Program-made: the position numbers and the translations under genes
The notes under the pieces: generated by a model
The model's database searches: none
What the model was told of the DNA's origin: nothing
Seen by the model: the letters and a program-made list of their open reading frames with translations, nothing else
Assembly (NCBI RefSeq): GCF_009866765.1
Contig: NZ_CP019431.1
Location: forward strand, 2,976,001-3,040,000
Direction: 5' to 3'
Length of the DNA: 64,000 nt
From: Pseudomonas sp. S35
GTDB lineage: Bacteria; Pseudomonadota; Gammaproteobacteria; Pseudomonadales; Pseudomonadaceae
Shown here: one piece after another, positions 55,089 to 64,000 of the stretch
Layout of the letters: each line of letters opens with the position of its first letter
Numbering within the stretch: the stretch's first letter is position 1

Positions 55089-56147
55089 TCAGCCGAGGTA
55101 ATTGCCGTAGCCGACCATGGCGATAGCGCCGAGGATCACCGCGATGCCGGCCACCAGCACGCCCTTGTTGGCGGCGCTGGTGCCGTGCCATTCTCGGAAA
55201 TACAGGCCCCAGCAGTTGGACACAATGATGATGAATGACATGTGCAGCACCCAGGAACTGGCGTCGTTCTGCAAGCGGCTTTCGCCCATGCCGTAGAAAA
55301 AGAACTGCAAGAACCACAGCGTGCCGGCGATGGCCACCAGCAGGTAGTTGCCCAACAGCGGCGTGCTGCGATCGGTGTAGTTATGGAACGTACGGTTGCG
55401 CCAGTTCAGCCACAGGCACCAGATGCCGTTGGTGGTCAGGCCGCCCCACATGATCACCATGAAGGTCACGTTGTTCTGGAACAGGCTGTTGGCGCCATGC
55501 TCCACCGCCGCAGCGGCGAGCGGGCGGCCGGCGGAAATGCCGTAGCTGAAACACGCACTCAGCACCCCGGAAATCACCGCCACCAGCATGCCCTTGCCCA
55601 GGGAAAACTCGCTGACACTGGCGAACTTCACGGCTTCGGACACTTCCCGTTCCTTGATCAACCCGGCCTTGCCGCACACCGCAATACCCACCAGCGACAC
55701 CGCCACGCCCCACAGCACCCAATGCCCGCCCTGAGAGGCCAGCATCGAGGTCAGGGTGCCTTCGGTGGCATCGGTGAACAGGTCGCGGTACAGCGCCGGC
55801 ATCAGGGCGCCGAGGGCGGAGGTAAGGCCCATGATCAGCGACATGCCCAATGACAGGCCGAGGTAGCGCATGGTCAGGCCGAAGGTCAGCCCGCCGATGC
55901 CCCACAACACGCCGAACAGATAGGTCCAGAGCAGGGTGCTGGTGTCGGCATTGCGCAGGATGTCCACCCAGCCCGGCACCGTCAGTTGCGCCGCGATCAA
56001 CGGCACGATCAGCCAGGACACCAGGCCGCCGGTGATCCAATAACTTTCCCAGGCCCAGCCGCGGACCTTCTTGTAAGGGATGTAGAAACTGCCGGAGGCG
56101 AAGCCGCCGATGAAGTGCAGAATCACACCAAGGAGAATGATTTCCAC
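55089..56147 (-). CDS. rhaT: L-rhamnose/H+ symporter
   Basis: A 352-residue inner-membrane transporter with about ten helices, RhaT family (344 in E. coli). The family pattern GGFASGSFYIPYKKVRGWAWES (seen as SFYIPYKKVRGWAWE) is at the N-terminus. The start appears to be a GTG with AAGGA nine bases upstream. It would bring L-rhamnose across the inner membrane for the oxidative pathway encoded by its neighbours, and it follows the mutarotase gene by 40 bases. Confidence 0.92.
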   Translation of the reverse strand: MEIILLGVILHFIGGFASGSFYIPYKKVRGWAWESYWITGGLVSWLIVPLIAAQLTVPGWVDILRNADTSTLLWTYLFGVLWGIGGLTFGLTMRYLGLSLGMSLIMGLTSALGALMPALYRDLFTDATEGTLTSMLASQGGHWVLWGVAVSLVGIAVCGKAGLIKEREVSEAVKFASVSEFSLGKGMLVAVISGVLSACFSYGISAGRPLAAAAVEHGANSLFQNNVTFMVIMWGGLTTNGIWCLWLNWRNRTFHNYTDRSTPLLGNYLLVAIAGTLWFLQFFFYGMGESRLQNDASSWVLHMSFIIIVSNCWGLYFREWHGTSAANKGVLVAGIAVILGAIAMVGYGNYLG

Positions 56148-56187
56148 GTAGTCGAATCCTTTTTATTGTTGTTGTGCATCGGTTAAT

Positions 56188-56508
56188 TCAGGGGCGGGAC
56201 AGATGGAACATGGGCAGCAAGTCGACACTGATCGGCGAGGCATCGGCATGGCTGGGCATGATGTCCTGCATGTAGGCCCACCAACGTTGCATCAGCGCCG
56301 TGCCAGGCAGTTCATCCAGGCCGTGGGCGTCTTCATGGGTGAGCACGGCGAACAGTGCGTTGGCGGGTTCGTCGAGAAAAATCCGATAGTCCACCACGCC
56401 CGCGTCCAACAATACCTGGGCCAGTTCGGGCCAGATCTCGTCGTGACGCCGGCGATATTCATCCGCCTGCGCGGGGTTGAGGTTCATGCGAAAGGCACGG
56501 GTCTGCAT
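56188..56508 (-). CDS. rhaM: L-rhamnose mutarotase
   Basis: A 106-residue enzyme that speeds interconversion of the alpha and beta anomers of L-rhamnose. The family patterns YRRRHDEIWPEL and MQRWWAYMQDIMPSHAD are clear, and size matches E. coli RhaM (104). I take the ATG at 56508, which overlaps the lactonase stop by one base. A GTG one codon earlier is the only alternative. It is strong evidence that the operon acts on L-rhamnose. Confidence 0.93.
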   Translation of the reverse strand: MQTRAFRMNLNPAQADEYRRRHDEIWPELAQVLLDAGVVDYRIFLDEPANALFAVLTHEDAHGLDELPGTALMQRWWAYMQDIMPSHADASPISVDLLPMFHLSRP

Positions 56509-57383
56509 CACTGCGCTCCATGAGTCGGGGTGTAGATACGCACTGCGTTGTGCAGGAAAAACTGCGCTTGCACGGCCTCGGGTTTGCCTGCCATGCAGCG
56601 TTTCACGAGCCCCAGGGTGCAGGCGAAATCAGCGAGGTGATCGCTGTTGGGCCAGTCGCTGCCGAAGAAGCAGCGCTCATCGCCAAAGGCTTCCCACAAC
56701 ACGGCCAGGCGGTCGTTGTAGAACGCCGTATCGACGATCAGGCCGTGCGGGCCGACCTGGGGGATTTCCGCCAGTTTGGCGAACACATTGGGCCGCTCTG
56801 CCAGGCGCAGCAGGTCGGCGTGGTAAGCGGCCTCTTCACCGGCTGGTACGTGGGCGTTGGGCAAGTGGTCGACGATAATGCGCAGCTCGGGCAAGGCATC
56901 GCTGAGTGTCAACAAACCCTTGATCAAGCGCGGGTTCGGGTTGGCACTGTCCAGGCTGCGACCGCAGGCGGCCAGTTGGCGCAAACCGTCGATAAAGCCG
57001 GGGCGCGTCTGGTCGAGCAGCAGGTCGCGGTCCCACAGGTTGCCGTAGCGCAGGCCGAGGAACAGCGGCGCTTGCGCCAAGGCATCGAGGTCGGCGGCGA
57101 AGTCGGCGTGCAGCGGGTCCAGGTTGCCGACAAAGCCCAGCATGCGTGGGTCGCTGCGCAGGGTCTCAAGCAACCAACGGTTGTCGTCCCGCCACGGGCT
57201 GGCTTCCACCGCGATGGCGCCGACCACATTGTGCGGGCTGGCGACGGCCCAGTAATCGTTGGGCAAATGCGCGGCATGCAAGCGATTGCCCGGCTCGGGC
57301 CACGGGATACCCTGGGGGCGGCGCGGGTCGAACAGGTGCACATGACTGTCGATGATAGGGCCGGTATAGAGCGTCTGGGGCAT
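56508..57383 (-). CDS. Amidohydrolase-family L-rhamnonolactonase
   Basis: A 291-residue TIM-barrel hydrolase of the Amidohydro_2 group. It shows IDSHVHLFDP near the N-terminus and GSDWPN near the C-terminus, both metal-site motifs. Its role is inferred to be opening L-rhamnono-lactone to L-rhamnonate, the step between the SDR and the dehydratase in this operon. Related L-fuconolactonases look alike. I chose the ATG at 57383, because the upstream in-frame start at 57443 adds 20 residues before the conserved region. A 69-base gap separates it from aldA. Confidence 0.85.
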   Translation of the reverse strand: MPQTLYTGPIIDSHVHLFDPRRPQGIPWPEPGNRLHAAHLPNDYWAVASPHNVVGAIAVEASPWRDDNRWLLETLRSDPRMLGFVGNLDPLHADFAADLDALAQAPLFLGLRYGNLWDRDLLLDQTRPGFIDGLRQLAACGRSLDSANPNPRLIKGLLTLSDALPELRIIVDHLPNAHVPAGEEAAYHADLLRLAERPNVFAKLAEIPQVGPHGLIVDTAFYNDRLAVLWEAFGDERCFFGSDWPNSDHLADFACTLGLVKRCMAGKPEAVQAQFFLHNAVRIYTPTHGAQ

Positions 57384-57452
57384 TACGCAATCCTTGTGGG
57401 ACTCTGTCAGGAAGGGCCCGCACGCTACCGCGCACCGGCCCATTTCACCACC

Positions 57453-58886
57453 TCAGCTTTGCAGGTACACCACATGGGTATGGGTGTACTCGTAAAGGCC
57501 GTGCTTACCGTCGGCGCCACCGATCCCGGATTTACGCACGCCAGCGTGGAAACCCTGCATGGCCTCGAAGTTTTCGCGGTTGACGTAGGTTTCGCCAAAG
57601 TCGATCTCACGCACCGCGTGCATCGCCTTGCCCAAGTCGCGGGTGTAGATCGACGAGGTCAGGCCGTAGTCGCAGTCATTGGCCAGGGCGATGGCTTCGT
57701 CGAGGTCGTCGACAATCTGGATCGGCAACACCGGGCCGAAGATCTCTTCGCGCATGATCTCCATGTCGGCGCGGCAGCCGGCCAATACCGTGGGCTGGAA
57801 GTGAAAGCCCGCGCCCAGGTCGGCGATCTGCCCGCCGCTGACCAGCGTCGCGCCCTGGCTCAGCGCGGTGCGCACCTTGCGGTTGACGTTGTCCAGGCCC
57901 TGGCGGTTGATCAGCGGACCCATTTCCGCACCGGCCATGGCCAGCGGGTCGCCGTAGCGCGTGGCCGACATGGCCGCGCTGATGCGCTCGATAAATTGGT
58001 CGGCAACCTTGCGCTCCACGTACACCCGCTCGGCGCAGTTGCACACTTGCCCGGTGTTGATGATGCGCGAGTCGCGAATGGCTTTGATGGCCAGTTCCAG
58101 GTCGGCATCCGCCAGCACAATGGCCGGCGCCTTGCCGCCCAGCTCCAGATTGAGCTTGGTGATGTTCGGCGCAGCGGCGGCCATGATGCGTGAGCCGGTG
58201 GCGACGCTGCCGGTGAAGCTGATCATGTCCACGCCTTTGTGGGCGGTGAGTGCACCGCCGACCTGGCCGTCACCACACACCACGTTGAATACACCAGCGG
58301 GCAGGTCGGTCTCGGCGACCAGCTTGGCGAATTCAAAGCAGTTGTTTGGGGTTTCTTCGCTGGGCTTGATCACGATGGTATTGCCGGTGAGCAGCGCCGG
58401 CGCCAATTTGCGCGCAATCAAGAAGAACGGGAAGTTCCACGGCAGGATACCGGCCACGACGCCCAAGGGTTTGCGGAACAGAAAGATGTTTTCGTTGGGG
58501 CGGTCGCTGGTGATGATCTCGCCTTCGATGCGGCGCGCCCATTCGGCCATGTAGTCGAGGTAGTCGGCGGTGAAATTCACTTCGACTTCGGCCAGCCCGC
58601 TGACCTTGCCCTGTTCCAGGGTGATGGTGCGCGCCAGGTGCGCGACGTTTTCCCGCAGCTTGGCGGCGATGCGGCGCAAGTGCCCGGCGCGTTCGATGGC
58701 CGGTTTGCGTGCCCACTCTTTTTGCGCACCGCGCGCAGCGGCGAGGGCCTGGTCGACGTCAGCGGCGGTGGAGGCGGGCACCTTGGAGAGCAAGGCGCCG
58801 GTGGCCGGGTTGAGCACATCGAGATGGGCTTCGCTGGGGACGAAGCGGCCGTTGATGAAGTTCTGGTACACGGGAACGGATGACAT
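57453..58886 (-). CDS. aldA: L-lactaldehyde dehydrogenase
   Basis: A 477-residue aldehyde dehydrogenase closely resembling E. coli AldA (479). Shared blocks include TADYLDYMAEWARRIEGEII, the cofactor/Glu region NLELGGKAPAIVLADADLEL, the catalytic Cys in GQVCNCAERVYV, and FGETYVNRENFEAMQGFHAG. It oxidises L-lactaldehyde from the aldolase to L-lactate with NAD+. The ATG at 58886 is ten bases after the rhmA stop and has GGAGC upstream. A longer in-frame reading upstream overlaps rhmA and is not a real extension. Confidence 0.94.
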   Translation of the reverse strand: MSSVPVYQNFINGRFVPSEAHLDVLNPATGALLSKVPASTAADVDQALAAARGAQKEWARKPAIERAGHLRRIAAKLRENVAHLARTITLEQGKVSGLAEVEVNFTADYLDYMAEWARRIEGEIITSDRPNENIFLFRKPLGVVAGILPWNFPFFLIARKLAPALLTGNTIVIKPSEETPNNCFEFAKLVAETDLPAGVFNVVCGDGQVGGALTAHKGVDMISFTGSVATGSRIMAAAAPNITKLNLELGGKAPAIVLADADLELAIKAIRDSRIINTGQVCNCAERVYVERKVADQFIERISAAMSATRYGDPLAMAGAEMGPLINRQGLDNVNRKVRTALSQGATLVSGGQIADLGAGFHFQPTVLAGCRADMEIMREEIFGPVLPIQIVDDLDEAIALANDCDYGLTSSIYTRDLGKAMHAVREIDFGETYVNRENFEAMQGFHAGVRKSGIGGADGKHGLYEYTHTHVVYLQS

Positions 58887-58896
58887 GAGCAGCTCC

Positions 58897-59697
58897 TTAG
58901 TAAGTGCGCGACGGCGCTGTGGCGTCGGCAACCGGGCGATAGCGGGCGAGGGTGGCCAGGGCGCTTTGGCGCAGCAGGCTAATGTCGATGGCCACGGCGA
59001 TAAAGCGGCAACCCCAGGCCTGGTAGCGGCGTGCGTCGTCTTCGTTGGGCGCCAGGATGCCGCTGACTTTGCCGGCGGCGAGGGTAGCGTCCACCGCGTA
59101 CTTGATGCGCTCCTGCACCTCGGGGTGGCCGGGGTTGCCCGCGTGGCCAAGGCCGATGGACAGGTCGGCGGGGCCGATGAATACCGCATCCACGCCTTCG
59201 ACGGCGGCAATCGCCGCGACGTTTTCCACACCCAGGCGCGACTCCACCTGCACGATCAGGCACAGCTCTTGATGGGCGGTATGCAGGTAGTTCGCCACAC
59301 CGTCCCAGCGGGTGGCGCGGGTCAAACCGCCGCCGACGCCACGAATGCCGTGGGGCGGGTAACGCATGGCGCGCACCAGGGCCTGGGCCTGTTCGGCGGT
59401 TTCGACCATGGGGATCATCAGTGTCTGGGCACCGACGTCGAGCAGTTGCTTGATCAGGCTGGCGTCGCCATTCACCGCACGCACCACCGGCGCGGTGGCG
59501 TAGGGCGCCACTGTCTGCAATTGGTTGAGTACGCTGGGCACGGTGTTGGGCGCGTGTTCGCCGTCGATCAGCATCCAGTCGTAACCGAGGCCGGCGACGA
59601 TCTCGGCGGCGTAGCCGGTGGCGAAACCGGCCCAGATACCGTATTGGGTGGCGTCTTGCGCCAGGGCGGCCTTGAAGCCATTGCGGGGCATGTTCAT
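58897..59697 (-). CDS. rhmA: 2-keto-3-deoxy-L-rhamnonate aldolase (HpcH/HpaI family)
   Basis: A 266-residue class II pyruvate aldolase that cleaves 2-keto-3-deoxy-L-rhamnonate to pyruvate and L-lactaldehyde. The family marks are the base His in LIDGEHAPNT, LIKQLLDVGAQTLMIPMV, the metal ligands Glu in VQVESRLGV and Asp in FIGPADLS. Sequence blocks align closely with E. coli RhmA/YfaU. It lies 11 bases after rhmD and 10 before aldA, in metabolic order. Confidence 0.94.
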   Translation of the reverse strand: MNMPRNGFKAALAQDATQYGIWAGFATGYAAEIVAGLGYDWMLIDGEHAPNTVPSVLNQLQTVAPYATAPVVRAVNGDASLIKQLLDVGAQTLMIPMVETAEQAQALVRAMRYPPHGIRGVGGGLTRATRWDGVANYLHTAHQELCLIVQVESRLGVENVAAIAAVEGVDAVFIGPADLSIGLGHAGNPGHPEVQERIKYAVDATLAAGKVSGILAPNEDDARRYQAWGCRFIAVAIDISLLRQSALATLARYRPVADATAPSRTY

Positions 59698-59708
59698 GGC
59701 AGGTTCCC

Positions 59709-60893
59709 TTAGCGGTTATATGGACGGTGCAGTTGGCAATCCGGGTTCAGGTCAACGCCGAAGCCGGGTTTGTCGAGTGCCGACAGACGCATGCGGCCAT
59801 TGACCGGCACGGGTTCGCCGAGCAGTTGCGGGTGGAACATCGGCACCACTTCATCGGCCTTGGGCGCCATCATCAGGAATTCGGCGAACGGGCTGTTTTG
59901 GCGCGTGGCGACAAAGTGGTAGCTGTACACCGACGAGCCGTGGGGCACGACCATCGCGTTGTGGGCATCGGCCAGGGCCGAGATTTTCACCAGTTCGGTA
60001 AGGCCGCCGCACCAGCCGACATCCGGCTGGATAATGTCGCAGCAACCCATTTCCAGGAGCATGCGGAAACCCCAGCGCGTGGCTTCGTGTTCGCCGGTGG
60101 TCACCAGCATGCCTTTGGGCACGTTGTTGCGCAGGGCCGCGTAGCCCCAGTAATCGTCCGGGCTCAGGGCTTCTTCGATCCACTTGAGCCCGTGTTCATG
60201 GGCGCCGATCGCCAGTTTGGTGGCGTAGTTGAGGTCCAGGCTCATCCAGCAATCGAGCATCAGCCAGAAGTCCGGGCCGACCCGTTCGCGCATGGTGGCC
60301 AGTTCTTCAAGGTTTTTGCGCAGGCCTTCTTCGCCTTCGCTGGGGCCGTGGTGCAGGGGCATCTTGCCGCCGATAAAGCCCATCTTCTGGGCCAGGTCCG
60401 GGCGGGCGCCGGTGGCGTAGAACTGCAATTCGTCACGCACCGCACCGCCGAGCAACTGGTGCACGGGTTCCTGGCGGATCTTGCCGAGCAAATCCCACAG
60501 CGCCAGGTCAACGCCGGAAATGGTGTTGATCACCAGGCCTTTGCGGCCGTAGTAGAGGGTGGACTGGTACATCTGGTCCCAGATCTTTTCGATATCGGTG
60601 ACGCGGGCGCCTTCGATAAAGCGCGCCAGGTGTTTTTCGACGATATACGCCGCCGGTTCGCCGCCGGTGGTCACGGCAAACCCGATGGTGCCGTCGCTGG
60701 CTTCGATCTCCACCACCAGGGTACCGAGCACGTTGATGCCGAAGCTGCGGCGGCTCTGGCGGTACTCGGGGTATTTGCTCATGGGGGTCGAGATGTGATC
60801 GTCGATCCAATGGCCGTCGGCCTGATCGTGGTAATCGGCGCCGCCGCCTCGCAGTACAAAGGCGCGCACGTGTTTGATGGTGAGATGACCCAT
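59709..60893 (-). CDS. rhmD: L-rhamnonate dehydratase (enolase superfamily)
   Basis: A 394-residue enolase-superfamily enzyme that dehydrates L-rhamnonate to 2-keto-3-deoxy-L-rhamnonate. Close matches to E. coli RhmD include [13 protein letters not shown], the metal ligands in [14 protein letters not shown] and TTGEHEA, and the catalytic His in [10 protein letters not shown]. The start at 60893 (MGHLTIKHV) follows an AAGGAG site. Longer upstream reading runs into the transporter gene and is not supported. It lies 16 bases after rhmT. Confidence 0.96.
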   Translation of the reverse strand: MGHLTIKHVRAFVLRGGGADYHDQADGHWIDDHISTPMSKYPEYRQSRRSFGINVLGTLVVEIEASDGTIGFAVTTGGEPAAYIVEKHLARFIEGARVTDIEKIWDQMYQSTLYYGRKGLVINTISGVDLALWDLLGKIRQEPVHQLLGGAVRDELQFYATGARPDLAQKMGFIGGKMPLHHGPSEGEEGLRKNLEELATMRERVGPDFWLMLDCWMSLDLNYATKLAIGAHEHGLKWIEEALSPDDYWGYAALRNNVPKGMLVTTGEHEATRWGFRMLLEMGCCDIIQPDVGWCGGLTELVKISALADAHNAMVVPHGSSVYSYHFVATRQNSPFAEFLMMAPKADEVVPMFHPQLLGEPVPVNGRMRLSALDKPGFGVDLNPDCQLHRPYNR

Positions 60894-60909
60894 GGTAAGA
60901 CTCCTTGCG

Positions 60910-62205
60910 TTAAACAGTGGCCGGCGTGTTCGATGCAGTGCGGCCGGGTGAATGGATGCCCAGTACCAGCAACGCAGCCAGTACCGTGGTGGCGGACAGC
61001 AGGTACAGACCGGCTGCCGGGGAATGGAAGGCGCCTTCGGCCCAGTGCTTGATGACCGGCGCGATAAAGCCGCCGAGGGCACCGAAGGAGTTGATCAGCG
61101 CAATGCCCGCAGCGGCAGCACTGCCGGCCAGGTAGCTGGACGGAAAGGTCCAGAACACCGGCTGCGCCGCGATAAAGCCCGAGGCGGCAAAACACAGGGC
61201 GAGCATGCCCAGCAGCGGGTTGGCGAACGTCACCGAGCAGGCGATGCCGGCGGCGGCCATCAATAAGGTCAGGCAGGCGGTGCGGCGGCGTTCGCCAGTG
61301 CGGTCGCAATAGCCGGGGATCCACCAGGCGGCAAACAATGCGCAGACCCACGGAATCGCCGAGACCAGCCCGACCATCAGGCCGACCTTGGTGCCGAGCA
61401 GGCCAGCCACTTGGCTGGGCAGGTAAAACACCACGCCGTACACACTGGCCTGGATCAGCAGGTACACCAGGCACAGGTACAGCACCGACGGCTGGCACAG
61501 CACATTCAGCAGGCTACGGCCATGGGAGGTTTTGTGTTGGTCTTCGCTGTCTAGCAAGGTCTGGATCTGCTCGCGCTCATCTGCGCTCAGCCACTTGGCG
61601 TCGGCGGGGCGGTTGTCCAGGTACCAATAGGCCCAGACCCCCACAGCGGTGGCCATCAAGCCTTCCACGGCGAACAGCCATTGCCAGCCGTGAATGCCGC
61701 CGAAACCGTCCATCTCCAGCAGCAGGCCGGACAGCGGGCTGCCGAAGATGAATGCCAGGGGCGCTCCGAAGTAGAAGAAACCCATAGCCTTGCCACGCAC
61801 GGCCTGGGGGAACCAGTAGGTGAGGTAGAGGATCACGCCGGGGAAGAAACCAGCCTCGGCCACACCGAGCAAAAAACGCAGCACGTAGAAGCTGGTTTCG
61901 TTATGGGCGAACACCATCGCCGCTGAGATCAAGCCCCAGCTGACCATGATGCGGCACATCCACAGACGGGCGCCGACGCGGTGCAAGATCAGGTTGCTTG
62001 GCACTTCCAGCAGCGCGTAGCCGACAAAGAACACACCGGCGCCAAAGGCAAACGCGGCATCGCTCAAACCGGTGTCGGCCTGGAAGGCTTGCTTGGCGAA
62101 CCCGACATTGGCGCGGTCGAGAAAGGCCATGATGTACATCAGCAGCAGGAACGGCAGCAGCCGCCAGGAAATCTTGGCGAGCAGGGGCGCGGGCAGGGTT
62201 TTCAT
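60910..62205 (-). CDS. rhmT: L-rhamnonate/sugar-acid MFS transporter (ACS family)
   Basis: A 431-residue, 12-helix transporter of the anion:cation symporter family, close in length to E. coli RhmT/YfaV. The N-terminal [16 protein letters not shown] and the [20 protein letters not shown] loop are typical. It would take up L-rhamnonate directly, while rhaT imports the sugar. It is the first gene of the operon and is divergent from a LysR gene, with a palindrome in the gap. Confidence 0.88.
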   Translation of the reverse strand: MKTLPAPLLAKISWRLLPFLLLMYIMAFLDRANVGFAKQAFQADTGLSDAAFAFGAGVFFVGYALLEVPSNLILHRVGARLWMCRIMVSWGLISAAMVFAHNETSFYVLRFLLGVAEAGFFPGVILYLTYWFPQAVRGKAMGFFYFGAPLAFIFGSPLSGLLLEMDGFGGIHGWQWLFAVEGLMATAVGVWAYWYLDNRPADAKWLSADEREQIQTLLDSEDQHKTSHGRSLLNVLCQPSVLYLCLVYLLIQASVYGVVFYLPSQVAGLLGTKVGLMVGLVSAIPWVCALFAAWWIPGYCDRTGERRRTACLTLLMAAAGIACSVTFANPLLGMLALCFAASGFIAAQPVFWTFPSSYLAGSAAAAGIALINSFGALGGFIAPVIKHWAEGAFHSPAAGLYLLSATTVLAALLVLGIHSPGRTASNTPATV

Positions 62206-62288
62206 AATGCAGTCCGTCGTTTTGTTCTTATGGGCCGGACTGTACGGCGGGCGAGCAATGCGCTACAAATCGAATCTCGCTTACAAGT

Positions 62289-62305
62289 GATAACCTCAGG
62301 GTATC
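62289..62305. promoter_or_regulatory. Candidate operator between rhmT and its LysR gene
   Basis: GATAACC-TCA-GGGTATC is an inverted repeat with one mismatch per arm. GATAAC recurs just after it. It ends 16 bases before the LysR ATG and fits autoregulation plus control of the divergent rhamnose operon. Confidence 0.5.
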
Positions 62306-62321
62306 GATAACAAGGAGCCGC

Positions 62322-63263
62322 ATGAGTAGTCCCGTCATCTCCCGCAGCCTGTTCAACCGCCTGCGCTACAAGCATCTGCATATGCTGGTGGCGCTCAGTA
62401 CCAGCCAGAACCTGCACCGTGCCTCGCAAGCGCTGAACATGTCACAGCCGGCGGCCACGCGCATGCTGCGCGAAATCGAAGACATGTTTGCCTGCGACCT
62501 GTTCGAACGCCTGCCACGGGGCATGCGGCCGACGGCGCTGGGCCAGGAGTTGATCCGTTTTGCCGAATCGGCCCTGAGCGGCCTGGACCGCTGCGCCGAG
62601 GATTTGATGGCGCGCCAGCAGGGCGGCTATGGCTACTTGTCCATCGGCACCATCATGGGCGCCGCGCCGGATCTGGTGATGGACTCGATCGCGCAGATCA
62701 AATCGCTCAACCCGCAACTGCGTATCCGCATCATGGGCGACACCAGCGACCAAGTGATCCAATTGCTTGAACAAGGGCGCATCGACTTGGCGATCTCCCG
62801 GCGCAACGCGGCCACCGACAGCGAGCATTACAGCTTCGAACCCTTGGGCAACGAACGCTTGCTGGTGGTGGTGCATGCAGGCCATCCATTGGCGCAGCGT
62901 GAGCAGCTATCGCTTGCCGAGTTGGTGCGTGACTGGCCGTGGATCCTGCAACCGCAGACCAGCCCGGCGCGTATCGGCATCGACCAGGCCCTGCAGGACC
63001 TGGCACTGCCCAGCCCGGCGGACATCATCGAATGCAGCTCGGTGTATTCGATGCAGCAGTTGATACAGCTGACCGACGCGGTGATGGTGCTGTCCGAAAG
63101 CGCGCTGCGCGATTACCTGAAAATGGGCTTGGTGGTGGCGCTGCCGGTGGCCCTGGATGTGCGCCTGGCACCTTTCGGCATGTTGTTGCGCAAGGGCGAG
63201 GGGGTGAGTCGGGAATTGGGCTTGTTTATGGACTTGCTGCGGCAGAAAGCGGCGATGCTCTAA
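62322..63263 (+). CDS. LysR-family regulator of the rhamnose operon
   Basis: A 313-residue regulator. The helix-turn-helix is seen in NLHRASQALNMSQPAATRMLREIE. The remainder is an effector domain of the GbpR/sugar-acid kind. AAGGAG lies five bases before the ATG. Its divergent position makes it the likely activator of rhmT–rhaT. The effector may be L-rhamnonate or a keto-deoxy acid. Rhamnose loci in other bacteria use AraC (RhaRS), DeoR or IclR-type regulators, so a LysR here is a variant. Confidence 0.88.
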   Translation: MSSPVISRSLFNRLRYKHLHMLVALSTSQNLHRASQALNMSQPAATRMLREIEDMFACDLFERLPRGMRPTALGQELIRFAESALSGLDRCAEDLMARQQGGYGYLSIGTIMGAAPDLVMDSIAQIKSLNPQLRIRIMGDTSDQVIQLLEQGRIDLAISRRNAATDSEHYSFEPLGNERLLVVVHAGHPLAQREQLSLAELVRDWPWILQPQTSPARIGIDQALQDLALPSPADIIECSSVYSMQQLIQLTDAVMVLSESALRDYLKMGLVVALPVALDVRLAPFGMLLRKGEGVSRELGLFMDLLRQKAAML

Positions 63264-63303
63264 ACGCAATGTTGTAAAGATCATGGTGTCGCGGCAGGAT
63301 ATT

Positions 63304-63325
63304 AAATAGAATGAATCTCATTTGA
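63304..63325. promoter_or_regulatory. Candidate Fur box upstream of the sigma factor gene
   Basis: AATGA-ATC-TCATT (63310–63322) is a perfect palindrome inside TAGAATGAATCTCATTTGAG, matching the Fur-box pattern. It lies about 34 bases before the sigma factor start and so would repress it when iron is plentiful. Confidence 0.7.
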
Positions 63326-63355
63326 GACTCACTCGCGCCGTGCAGGTTGCTTGCC

Positions 63356-63874
63356 ATGAATGATGCTGTTGTCCCGACGCACGCCCCTGAACTGACGCTG
63401 TCGAGCTTGTACCGTGACCATCGCAGCTGGCTGGAAAGCTGGCTGCGCCGGCGCCTGGGCAATGCCTGGGATGCGGCGGACCTGAGCCAGGACACGTTCC
63501 TGCGTGTACTCGCCAGTGCCCAGCCCATTGCGCAGATGCAGGAGCCACGGGCGTACCTGGTGACGGTGGGCAAGCGCCTGTTGGTCAACTTTCATCAGCG
63601 CCGCAGCCTGGAACAAGCGTATTTGAGCGCCCTGGCGCACTTGCCTGAAGCCTGCGTGCCGTCCCCCGAACAGCGCTGGCTTATGCTGGAAACCCTGCAA
63701 GCCCTGGACGAGTTGCTCGATGGTTTACCGGTGCTGGTGCGGCGGGCTTTTCTGTGGAGCCAACTGGAGGGCCTGGGCTATCGCGAGATTGCCGAGCGGC
63801 TGGAGGTTTCAGAGCGCACTGTAAAACGCTACATGGCCCAGGCCTACGAGCACTGCCTGCTGGTGGACCTGTGA
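63356..63874 (+). CDS. ECF RNA polymerase sigma factor, FecI type
   Basis: A 172-residue ECF sigma factor. Region 2 has HRSWLESWLRRRLGNAWDAADLSQDTF (seen as DAADLSQDTFLRV) and region 4 has GLGYREIAERLEVSERTVKRYMAQAY (seen as IAERLEVSERTVKRYM). FecI-type factors answer to ferric-siderophore binding through a FecR anti-sigma factor and a TonB receptor. The next gene starts inside its stop codon and is such a FecR. The ATG at 63356 is preferred over a TTG three codons upstream. A Fur-like palindrome precedes it. Confidence 0.93.
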   Translation: MNDAVVPTHAPELTLSSLYRDHRSWLESWLRRRLGNAWDAADLSQDTFLRVLASAQPIAQMQEPRAYLVTVGKRLLVNFHQRRSLEQAYLSALAHLPEACVPSPEQRWLMLETLQALDELLDGLPVLVRRAFLWSQLEGLGYREIAERLEVSERTVKRYMAQAYEHCLLVDL

Positions 63875-64000
63875 GCCGCGACGTCGCCCGCGCTGCCGCC
63901 CAATGGCTGGCGCTGCTGGAGTCCGGTGCGGCCACCGAGCGCGATCACGCCGCCTTGCAGCACTGGCGCGACAGCCATCCGCAGCACGAACAGACCTGGC
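63871..64000 (+). CDS. FecR-type anti-sigma factor, N-terminal fragment
   Basis: Only 43 codons are in the window. They read from a GTG that overlaps the sigma factor stop (GTGA). The visible part, with AAAQWLALLESG and HAALQHWRDSHPQHEQTW, is the DUF4880 cytoplasmic domain that opens FecR/PupR regulators. It should hold the sigma factor and transmit the signal from a TonB receptor, whose gene is expected just beyond the right edge. Confidence 0.9.
   Translation, partial: MSRDVARAAAQWLALLESGAATERDHAALQHWRDSHPQHEQTW

Noticed and set aside
56520..58193. 557-codon plus-strand frame opposite the lactonase and aldA
   Set aside because: No recognisable domain, and both minus-strand genes are firmly identified. 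The same applies to 59727–61052 and 37409–38719.
1..64000. CRISPR arrays, tRNA/rRNA genes, phage or transposase genes
   Set aside because: None was found on reading both strands; repeats present are REP-type, direct or operator-like, without regular spacers.

Overview
The window is about 64 kb of a GC-rich Pseudomonas chromosome, most likely from the P. fluorescens group. The evidence is the glgE–treS/pep2–glgB operon, the MdeB-type dehydrogenase, the 416-residue NrdB, the MetNIQ/MocR style loci and the typical Pseudomonas REP hairpins (GTGGGAGGGGGCTTGCCCC type). No rRNA, tRNA, CRISPR array, phage or transposase gene was seen. Assignments come from reading translated sequence and motifs; no database search was possible.

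Layout. 1–6656: alpha-glucan/trehalose operon (glgE 3' end, treS-maltokinase fusion, glgB). 6.7–11.1 kb: diguanylate cyclase, hybrid histidine kinase, secreted CAP-domain protein. 11.2–16.2 kb: MFS pump with divergent LysR, GNAT, TetR with divergent quinone reductase, a Cys-containing hypothetical. 16.2–25.5 kb: a stand-alone EPSP synthase (aroA), UPF0149, dienoyl-CoA isomerase-like crotonase, nudC, TSUP transporter, phosphatidylcholine synthase, an RlmK-like methyltransferase and an AceE-like E1 (MdeB type). 25.6–26.8 kb: nrdB with two NrdR boxes. 27.2–33.7 kb: a 2OG-Fe oxygenase plus MetQNI-like ABC operon, a MocR regulator, and a rubredoxin–TIM barrel–LysE operon. 33.8–41.8 kb: MASE2 diguanylate cyclase, CPG2-like peptidase, RND pump with adaptor, and a Bcr/CflA MFS gene broken by a 7-bp tandem duplication. 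41.9–47.0 kb: TonB receptor, two-component system with Fur-type boxes, pirin.

47.2–51.0 kb is the outlier. It is a strikingly AT-rich, tightly packed four-gene operon (proC-like reductase, SAM methyltransferase with an NPPG motif, EamA exporter, sarcosine-oxidase-family flavoenzyme). It is flanked by imperfect direct repeats that copy the leader and start of the neighbouring mscS gene. It looks like a horizontally acquired pathway for a small amino-acid-derived (possibly cyclic imine or N-methyl) compound that is exported, and it is the best candidate for an undescribed system here.

51.3–64 kb: an MscS channel with a cyclic-nucleotide-binding domain, an OprB-type porin, then a full non-phosphorylative L-rhamnose operon (rhmT, rhmD, rhmA, aldA, lactonase, rhaM, rhaT, L-rhamnose 1-dehydrogenase) with a divergent LysR regulator, and finally a FecI-type sigma factor and the first codons of its FecR partner behind a Fur-like palindrome.
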